64,000 nucleotides of DNA from positions 62,001 through 126,000 of the forward strand of contig CAVRNW010000022.1 of NCBI GenBank assembly GCA_963722665.1, written 5' to 3'. The position numbers and the translations under genes are program-made. A model generated the notes under the pieces. That model worked only from the letters and a program-made list of their open reading frames with translations. It was not told the DNA's origin and made no database searches. Positions 57,371 through 64,000 of this stretch are shown piece by piece (the stretch's first letter is position 1; every line of letters begins with the position of its first letter). Origin of the DNA: Site-B1 sp963722665 (lineage in GTDB: Bacteria > Bacteroidota > Bacteroidia > Flavobacteriales > Flavobacteriaceae).

Positions 57371-60247
57371 CTATAATTTAATCAGTTTTGTTGAAATTTT
57401 TTGGCCAAAACTATTTTCAACTTCAACAAAATATAGTCCTTTATTTAAATTTAAGACATTAAACGATTCACCTTTTCTAAAAGAACCTTTGAACACCTTA
57501 ATTAATTTTCCAGTAATATCATATATCTTGACAGATTCAACGTCTTTGTTAAATTGAAAAGATTCCGTCGCAGGGTTAGGAAAAATGGCAAAATTATCTT
57601 GCTCCAATATATCAGCTGTATCTAAAGTGATGGAACTTTGGTTCCCATAAATTTTAAATTCTCCAGCTGGAATACTAATTGGATCTGTTGTACTGGTCAC
57701 CTTTATCGAAGTGCTTCCAGTACCATCCATCAGATCATACCAGGTTTCTGTATACGGAAAATCTGGAGTCACATCTTGAGTAGATGTTGAAAAATTAGCC
57801 AAAATAACTACATTCTTTAACTGGGAAGCTGGCAATGAATTGTCAAAAACATAAATTCTTGGTGTTAGTGTACCTGAATTTATTGCATAATCGCCTTCAA
57901 AAACGTCTTCGTTTATTTTTAATTCAATTAATCGTGCCCAATCACTTCTAACTTGACTTCTGTTTGGGTCACCCAACCAGTTCTCTTCCCATTGAGGTTG
58001 TGGTTTGGTAGCTAATTTACAACCGTCATTCCCGGAATCGACAGTTACACCGTCACTACACAACCAAATTGAATTATCCATTCCTAGTTCTGCAAAATGC
58101 CAGATCATTTTAGGGCCCGGAATAGGAATGGTTACAGCCCCTAATGCCGACATTCTTGTTAGAGCAGTATTTAGATCAAAACCATTATTATTATCTCCAT
58201 ATTCTTTCATTTCATACATGATCCTGTCCTTATCGTGACTTTCAGGATATCCTAAAGTGCGTTTTTCTGTAAAACCATGTGCAGTATGACCCATTCTGTC
58301 AAAATTACTAGCATAGCCAAGGGCAAGTTCCTTGTAATCATTCCACATTTCACTCCACATCATGACTCCTTTAGGAATAGCATCACCCAATCTGTAGTTT
58401 GCCCATTGTTGTTCTTCACTGTCTGCTCCTAAATGCTCAAAAATAGCGTAGTGTGTTTCATCTAAATCCCATGAATAATCAACATAATCTTTAAGAATGT
58501 CAACGCGATCAGCTGGGGTTCCATTAGTACAACCTTCATCACCAGAAGTGCAAAGTTGCGTAAATCCTTTAGTTAGATCCCATCTGAATCCATCTATTTT
58601 AAACTCTTCGATCCAGTGTTTAATGACTCGTTTAACGTAAACTTTTGTAAATGCATTGGAATGATCAAAATCACTTCCAACGCTGTAAGCATGTCTTGCT
58701 TCTTGATTAAAATATGGATTCTCTGAGCTAGGTCCTCCCCAGCCATCACCATCCGGGTCATCCATCCACATGCGTACCATTGGGTTTCTACCATAGGCAT
58801 GATTTAATGCTATATCAAGAATTACAGCAATACCATTTTGATGACATACATCTATTAATTCTCTTAGCTTATCTTCGGTGCCATAAAATTTATCTAATGC
58901 CATATGAAACGCTGTATTATAGCCCCAACCTTCATTACCTTCAAACTCCATTACGGGCATGAGCTCTATGGCATTGATATTTAAGTTCTTAAAATAGTCT
59001 ATTCTATCTATAAGATCCTGAAAGTTCCTATCCGCATCAAAGTCACGTATAAGTGCTTCATATATTACAAGATCTTCTTTTTTAGGTTTAGTAAAATTAG
59101 AAACCTGCCAAGAATACGCTGTTTGACCTGTTTGTAAAACAGTAACTTCACGTTCTTGTCCTGTAGGATAAGCGTAAGTTGTAGCTAAATCAGGAAAAGT
59201 AGTTTCTGGAATCCAAGGGTCATCAAAAGGAGATAATACTAATGTTGAATATGGATCTGCAGTTTTCACTAATGCGGGAGAATCAGCAACAGGACTAACG
59301 GCATAGACCCAATATTGATAGGTTTCAATTTGTTCAGAAGTCAACCCAGTGAGTTCTAACCAAAATTTATCAGCAGAGGAATCTTTTTTCATCAAATAGG
59401 TTCCGTCAGGATTATAACTATTGAAGCTCCCGGCAACGTATACAAAGTCTTTATTTGGAGCGGTTAGCACTAAGGTAGCTTTTGTATCGTCTGATGGATT
59501 ATAATTAATGCCATCTTCCATTCCAGCTGGAACAGATTGTTCGGTTACTGTTGGCGCAATGATAACTTCAAACGAACAAGAACCATTTTCGGTTGAACTA
59601 TTTGGAGTACCCTGGACTCTTATAGTAGAACTAGTAGTCAAATTCGTCAGTGTAGTGTTGTAATTAGGAAAACCACCACCTGAAGCAACAGAAACCTCAT
59701 TTAGAAAAACTTCAAAATTTCCAACACCTGTACTTCCATTTGTGCTTAAAGTGGCACTTATGCTAAGATCATCTCCACTATTTAAAACAACATCACCTGA
59801 TGGATTAGAAATGTTAATTGTAATTCCTTCGCCAACATATTCTAAATAATCTGGAGTTTTTTTATCTCCTGTCCCGTCCTTTGCTTTTGCCAGAACACCG
59901 ATTTCTGAAATATTTGTATCAGCAAAAAAAACAGAAGGTGTTGCGGTATAGCTATAAGTGCCGTCTCCATTATTGGTCATTTGAAGGTAGTCAGCTGAGT
60001 TGTCCCAGTCTCCGTTACTAATTAACGGACCACCTATATCTCCACACTGGTCAAAGTACCATGTCCATAAATATATATTATCGGGTTGGCCAGGGTTCCA
60101 GATTTCTGGATCTACTCCAGAAAGGGTTATTGTAACTTCGTCATTTACACCAAAGTTTGTTGGAGAAATTGCAAAAGTTCCTCCAGTTTGTATTTGACTA
60201 AAACAGAAATTAATTGATAAAAAAATAAGGAGTATAAGTTTTTTCAT
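57371..60247 (-). CDS. T9SS-secreted GH13 alpha-amylase family protein
   Basis: 958 residues. Signal peptide MKKLILLIFLSINFCFSQ. An N-terminal beta domain is followed by an Ig/CBM-like region and a CBM48-like module (ATLVLTAPNKDFVYVAGSFNSY). The GH13 barrel has IDYFKNLNINAIELMPV, DIALNHAYG, DGFRWDLTKG (nucleophile Asp), YAIFEHLG (acid/base Glu) and GYPESHDKDR (third acid). The C-terminus is a T9SS type A sorting domain (FAIFPNPATESF, VKIYDITGKLI, LNKGLYFVEV). A surface or secreted enzyme cutting alpha-glucans for the SusCDE system encoded beside it. Confidence 0.94.
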   Translation of the reverse strand: MKKLILLIFLSINFCFSQIQTGGTFAISPTNFGVNDEVTITLSGVDPEIWNPGQPDNIYLWTWYFDQCGDIGGPLISNGDWDNSADYLQMTNNGDGTYSYTATPSVFFADTNISEIGVLAKAKDGTGDKKTPDYLEYVGEGITINISNPSGDVVLNSGDDLSISATLSTNGSTGVGNFEVFLNEVSVASGGGFPNYNTTLTNLTTSSTIRVQGTPNSSTENGSCSFEVIIAPTVTEQSVPAGMEDGINYNPSDDTKATLVLTAPNKDFVYVAGSFNSYNPDGTYLMKKDSSADKFWLELTGLTSEQIETYQYWVYAVSPVADSPALVKTADPYSTLVLSPFDDPWIPETTFPDLATTYAYPTGQEREVTVLQTGQTAYSWQVSNFTKPKKEDLVIYEALIRDFDADRNFQDLIDRIDYFKNLNINAIELMPVMEFEGNEGWGYNTAFHMALDKFYGTEDKLRELIDVCHQNGIAVILDIALNHAYGRNPMVRMWMDDPDGDGWGGPSSENPYFNQEARHAYSVGSDFDHSNAFTKVYVKRVIKHWIEEFKIDGFRWDLTKGFTQLCTSGDEGCTNGTPADRVDILKDYVDYSWDLDETHYAIFEHLGADSEEQQWANYRLGDAIPKGVMMWSEMWNDYKELALGYASNFDRMGHTAHGFTEKRTLGYPESHDKDRIMYEMKEYGDNNNGFDLNTALTRMSALGAVTIPIPGPKMIWHFAELGMDNSIWLCSDGVTVDSGNDGCKLATKPQPQWEENWLGDPNRSQVRSDWARLIELKINEDVFEGDYAINSGTLTPRIYVFDNSLPASQLKNVVILANFSTSTQDVTPDFPYTETWYDLMDGTGSTSIKVTSTTDPISIPAGEFKIYGNQSSITLDTADILEQDNFAIFPNPATESFQFNKDVESVKIYDITGKLIKVFKGSFRKGESFNVLNLNKGLYFVEVENSFGQKISTKLIKL

Positions 60248-60260
60248 AGCTTCATAATTA

Positions 60261-60294
60261 AAAAAAGGCTGTATATTAAAGATACAGCCTTTTT
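60261..60294 (-). terminator. Hairpin between susE-like and GH13 genes
   Basis: AAAAAAGGCTGTAT/ATACAGCCTTTTT around seven bases. In the direction of transcription it lies 31 bp after the SusE-like stop and ends 13 bp before the GH13 ATG. It may end most SusCDE transcripts, so that GH13 depends on readthrough, or it may be a stabilising 3' end after processing. Confidence 0.85.
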
Positions 60295-60324
60295 AGTTTT
60301 ATTAATTCAATATTTTATATGAAT

Positions 60325-61175
60325 TTATTGATTAATAGAATAGGTACTGGTGTTAAAATCTAACCATATTCTGGCATTGCCAGCTGTTACAGTAATATCA
60401 GTACCACCTTCGTCTAAAGTACCATCTGCGTCATTATCGCCAAAATTAATATTAGGAGCATCCCAACTTTCATTTTGCCTAAATTTTATAGCACCATCAA
60501 TTAATGGAACAATTTCGGCAATCCAAATACCTGGGTTTACTTCAGTAAAAGTAAAATCGGGACCATCTGAACCCCAATTGTTATATCCGGAACCAACAAC
60601 TCCATATAAGCCTGCTTCTTCCATAGTATAAGTATTATTATTTAAATCCATTGTAATGGCATAAAAACCGGCTGTTACTTCTATATCCGCACCACCTTCT
60701 TCTAAAGTACCATCAGCTCCATTATCACCAACATTAATGTCAGGGGCATCCCAACTGTTATTTTGACGGAATTTGATTGCACCATCAATTAATTTAACTC
60801 CAACTTTAAATGTATCTGTTGTATAATCGTAATAGAATTTTGCATCAGGTCCATCTGCACCCCAATTGTTATATCCAGAACCTACAACTCCCCATGAAAA
60901 TTCTTCAATAGTGTAAGATAATGAACCTAGATCAACAGTAATTTTATAATTACCAGCTGTTACAGAAATATCAGCACCACCTTCTTCTAAAGAACCATCG
61001 GCTCCGTCATCACCGAAATTACGATCAGGGGCATCCCAACTGTTATTTTCACGGAATTTAATTGCACCGTCAATTAAGGTAACATATGATACAAGTACAT
61101 CTGGAGTATCAGTAGTATAAAAGTATCCATCAGTCAAAAGCGCCCCAATTATTATAACCAGAACCAACTACACCT
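60325..61175 (-). repeat. Three tandem glycan-binding modules (~285 bp each)
   Basis: The conserved GYNNWG codons recur with starts 283 and 288 bp apart (plus-strand positions 61143, 60860, 60572). The 283 includes one likely inserted base, so the true spacing there is 282. Confidence 0.85.
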
Positions 61176-61705
61176 AAAGTAGCAATTTCAAAACCTACTG
61201 CGCCACCGCCACTTTCAACTATATCAGGTAGTACCATGTTTAGTGTTATTGTTGGAGTAAACGCTTCTGTACCATCTAGACCTATATAAGCTCTAACTCT
61301 AAAAAAGACCTGACCTGTATTAGGGGCATCTGTTTCAGGGTCATTGTCTAATCCTGCTTGTGCTGCATAGCCTAACATTTGACCAACAGAGACACCTAGT
61401 TCATTACCTCCAGTAGAACCTACAATAATATTTTCGTCATCAAATAATCCTGTAAGGGATTTTTGTAACTCATAAGTAACCGGTGTTGGTACATTAAAAT
61501 AAGCATCAGACCAGGTAAAGCGCTCTGCTAAATTTCCTGCTGTTTGCGGTGTTAAGACGTATTCCGGTAAAAATGTATTTGTAAATACAACACCTTCTCC
61601 CGGAGCTACACTGGTGAACACCAATTCGTCATCTTCTGAACAAGAGTTAAAACCTATGAAGGCTAACATCAGTAATCCTATAATCGTTAATTTTTTCATT
61701 ATCAT
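60325..61705 (-). CDS. SusE/SusF-family outer-membrane starch-binding lipoprotein (one frameshift)
   Basis: About 459 residues. The lipoprotein signal is KKLTIIGLLMLAFIGFNSC. The N-terminal SusE domain runs to FRVRAYIGLDGTEAFT. Three tandem modules of about 95 residues follow, each with GVVGSGYNNWG, LIDGAIKFRxNxSWDAP and EEGGADIxVTAGxYxI, the SusF/SusE glycan-binding type. One extra G near 61137 (expected WGAFTDGYFYTT) breaks the frame in the first module. Surface lipoprotein that holds starch-like glycans next to SusCD. 22 bp after susD. Confidence 0.88.
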
Positions 61706-61727
61706 TTTTTATTTAATTATACTTTAT

Positions 61728-63302
61728 TTAAAATCCTGGGTTTTGAGTCAAATTGGGGTTAGCCTGTAAAGCCGATGCCGGAATTGGGAACAACTTATAG
61801 GTCTCAGGGATAGCAGCTCCATTTTGGATTCCACCTTTCCAAGGCCATAAATAATTACCGCCGGTGAACATTCCAAATCTAATTAGATCAGACCGTCTGT
61901 GTCCTTCCAAATTCAATTCTCTTGCACGTTCATCTAATATAAATTGAAGTGTCAAGTTAGATTGAGAAATTGCTGTTGCGTTGGATCGTGTTCTTACATC
62001 GTTGACATATCCTAGAGCTGTTTGCATATTTCCTCCTGATGCACCTCGAAGAGTACATTCGGCATACATTAAATAGGCATCAGCCAATCTAAATAATGGA
62101 AAATCTGTATTAGAGAAATAGGCAGGCACTGTATTACCAGAAAAATTTTTATTTCTGAACTTAATTGAAGGGTATCCATCAGTCCATTCCCTGTAATCGG
62201 TCATTTCATAATTATGTCCATCAGTCCAAAATAAACTTGCCCTAACATCTGTAGATGTTTCAAGTTCGCCATATAATCCATACCAGGCTTTTGAAGATCT
62301 GTGACCTCCCCAACCATCAGTGGCTCCAAATTCAGCTAAAGGCATTGTATCAGCACTCAAATTACCATTCACAATATAGGTGGTATTTCCATAACTTTGG
62401 CTTACAACTGCATCTGCAATTAACGGTAAAATGATCTCGGTTGAATTGTAGTTATCTCCGGAAAATATGTGAACAAAATCAGGATCCAGATCATAAGGAC
62501 CTTCAATAACCTTAGTTATATATGTTAATGCTTTTGAAAAATTTTCATTGCGTGCATCTAAAGCCTCCTGATTGTCTGTGCCTGAGTCTATATAGACATT
62601 CGCATTTAAATATAGCCTACCGAGTAACATTTGTGCAGCTCCTTTTGTCGCTCTTCCATAAGTATTGGTTGTCAATAGAAGTGGTTCAATTTCTTCCAAT
62701 TCATTTTTTACATAAACAAATAATTCTTCTCGAGTGGCTTCTTCCAGTGGTTCTGTTTGGCCGTAATTTTCTTCTGTAGCTAAAACGCCTTTTCCAAATA
62801 CATCAATCAAATAGTAATAGGCCAGTGCTCGAATAAATCTTACTTCAGATATAATAACTTCTTTATTCTCTACTTCTACATTAGGTAGAACAGACAACAG
62901 ATTATTACACTGTGGTATGGTAAAGAAAATTCTATTATACATATACCTGACAAATTTATTGTCAGCTGTCCAATTTGTTGCAGTAGTCAATTGGTCCAGA
63001 CCATTGTCTCCCCAGCGATTCTTCATGGCATCTGCTGTGAAGTCTTGAAGGTTTACAATTCCTCTAAGGAAAGGAGATTCTCCTGCATCATCGCTTATGT
63101 CAGAACTACCGGGACCATCAACACCTGATAAAGCAAAAGAAGCATATAATCTGGATAGAATTCCTTCTACGGCATTAGGATCTCGAGCTAAAAGCTCTTC
63201 TAATGATAGTTCAACTATTGGTTTAGTATTTAGATCATCGGTACAACTAACCGATAGGATCATAACTAAACTGAATAGTAGTTTTAAAATGTTATTTTTC
63301 AT
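61728..63302 (-). CDS. SusD/RagB-family glycan-binding lipoprotein
   Basis: 524 residues. Lipoprotein signal LLFSLVMILSVSC. The SusD pattern is present: IISEVRFIRALAYYYLIDVFGKG, TKGAAQMLLGRLYLNANVY, PLFRLADAYLMYAECTLRG, and ERARELNLEGHRRSDLIRFGMF near the C-terminus. It forms the lid on the SusC transporter. The end YKLFPIPASALQANPNLTQNPGF is typical. Intact. Confidence 0.94.
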   Translation of the reverse strand: MKNNILKLLFSLVMILSVSCTDDLNTKPIVELSLEELLARDPNAVEGILSRLYASFALSGVDGPGSSDISDDAGESPFLRGIVNLQDFTADAMKNRWGDNGLDQLTTATNWTADNKFVRYMYNRIFFTIPQCNNLLSVLPNVEVENKEVIISEVRFIRALAYYYLIDVFGKGVLATEENYGQTEPLEEATREELFVYVKNELEEIEPLLLTTNTYGRATKGAAQMLLGRLYLNANVYIDSGTDNQEALDARNENFSKALTYITKVIEGPYDLDPDFVHIFSGDNYNSTEIILPLIADAVVSQSYGNTTYIVNGNLSADTMPLAEFGATDGWGGHRSSKAWYGLYGELETSTDVRASLFWTDGHNYEMTDYREWTDGYPSIKFRNKNFSGNTVPAYFSNTDFPLFRLADAYLMYAECTLRGASGGNMQTALGYVNDVRTRSNATAISQSNLTLQFILDERARELNLEGHRRSDLIRFGMFTGGNYLWPWKGGIQNGAAIPETYKLFPIPASALQANPNLTQNPGF

Positions 63303-63314
63303 AATCTAATTTTT

Positions 63315-64000
63315 TTAAAAATCTATATTTACACCTAAGTTATACATTGTTGGACGCGGATAAAAAGTCGTATCAATTCCACCAAAATTTTCCGGATCCT
63401 GACCAGAATAATTGGTCACAAGAAATGGGTTATTGATTGCACAATACACATTGAAGGTCATATCTTTAAATAAATCCTTTAAAGTGTGGCCAATCACAAT
63501 ATTCTCACATCTTAAGAATGAAGCATTTTCTAAGAAGTAATCTGAATATTGAATTGGATCTAGGACATCAAAAATTTCAACATCTGCAGCCCCTTCGTAA
63601 AAATTCAATACATTATTTATAAAAGTTCCATCTTGAGAAAGTGCATTGTCGATTACACCGTTCGTTAATCTTTTGGTATTATAGATCTCACCATCAAATT
63701 GTCCTCTGAAACTTGCACTGAAGTTCCAATTCTTAACGTTAAGATTCAAACCAAAACCAAAGGTCCAGTTTGGTTGAATCGCTCTGTAATATCTATCATC
63801 ATCTGTAATGTTTCCATCTCCATTCAAATCTACAAAAGCACCATTATCTGGTTTCCCATCAACATTATACACTTGTTTAAATACCCAGGCAGATCCAATT
63901 TGCTCACCAAGAGCATGTCTTAACAAGAAGTTTCCTGTCCCAATAGGAAGATTACCGCCTCCGGGGATTTGTTCGGCCCCATTTAGGTCTGTCACTTCTG
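63315..64000 (-). CDS. SusC/RagA-family TonB-dependent transporter (C-terminal part)
   Basis: The last 228 residues of a SusC protein; the gene continues past the right edge. FVDLNGDGNITDDDRYYRAIQPNWTFGFGLNLNVKNWNFSASFRG is the hallmark SusC C-terminal region, and the end PRPTMYNLGVNIDF is the last barrel strand. It imports oligosaccharides with SusD, encoded 12 bp downstream. Confidence 0.94.
   Translation of the reverse strand, partial: EVTDLNGAEQIPGGGNLPIGTGNFLLRHALGEQIGSAWVFKQVYNVDGKPDNGAFVDLNGDGNITDDDRYYRAIQPNWTFGFGLNLNVKNWNFSASFRGQFDGEIYNTKRLTNGVIDNALSQDGTFINNVLNFYEGAADVEIFDVLDPIQYSDYFLENASFLRCENIVIGHTLKDLFKDMTFNVYCAINNPFLVTNYSGQDPENFGGIDTTFYPRPTMYNLGVNIDF

Overview
The window looks like chromosomal DNA of a marine-type Flavobacteriaceae (Bacteroidota). 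It is AT-rich, carries type IX secretion (T9SS) C-terminal sorting domains of both types, a SusC/SusD/SusE plus GH13 glycan locus, TANNTTTG-like promoter elements, and families such as DUF4407, DUF4230 and DUF2200. Many genes are interrupted by single-base indels, mostly one-base insertions, while the protein similarity continues in another frame. They hit housekeeping genes (ruvC, NAD synthetase, asparagine synthetase), so I read them as assembly errors and annotate each such gene as one locus.

Layout. 1-7.3 kb: edge of a DUF2200 gene, a T9SS surface protein with exact 25-residue repeats, and a molybdenum hydroxylase operon (2Fe-2S subunit, Moco subunit, XdhC, MocA-like). 7.3-10.9 kb: a 52-residue lipoprotein, a TPR sensor kinase, a NarL-type regulator and a possible small RNA. 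10.9-21.1 kb: mainly core genes (DUF456, Bax inhibitor-1, GT2 plus flippase-like pair, ruvC, hemW, cyclase, YjbR). 21.2-39.4 kb: a nitric-oxide-type signalling operon (receiver, H-NOX, PAS kinase, Hpt, LytTR regulator) next to an exopolysaccharide-like locus (TPR/beta-barrel exporter, MOP flippase, GT4, glycoside hydrolase, large membrane protein, receiver-GT2 fusion, ManA). 39.4-47 kb: hydroxyproline catabolism with an AraC regulator, interrupted by a DUF559 gene, then a prolyl-type S37 peptidase. 47.3-52.8 kb: an acyl-carrier-protein, AsnB, NadE, AMP-ligase, GNAT cluster of unknown product. 52.8-57.2 kb: PhnA, DUF4407, EamA transporter, M20 peptidase, tRNA-Leu. 57.4-64 kb: an alpha-glucan utilisation locus on the minus strand.

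The most interesting system is at 21.2-39.4 kb. Four promoters, one for the signalling operon and three in the polysaccharide locus, carry two copies of a CATTCATCTACA-like half-site exactly 21 bp apart. This is the geometry expected of a LytTR regulator, and such a regulator is encoded in the operon. The half-sites lie either about 29 or about 50 bp from a TANNTTTG-like element, a difference of two helical turns. With H-NOX upstream and a receiver domain fused directly to a glycosyltransferase, this suggests that gas sensing controls polysaccharide production both in transcription and in enzyme activity.
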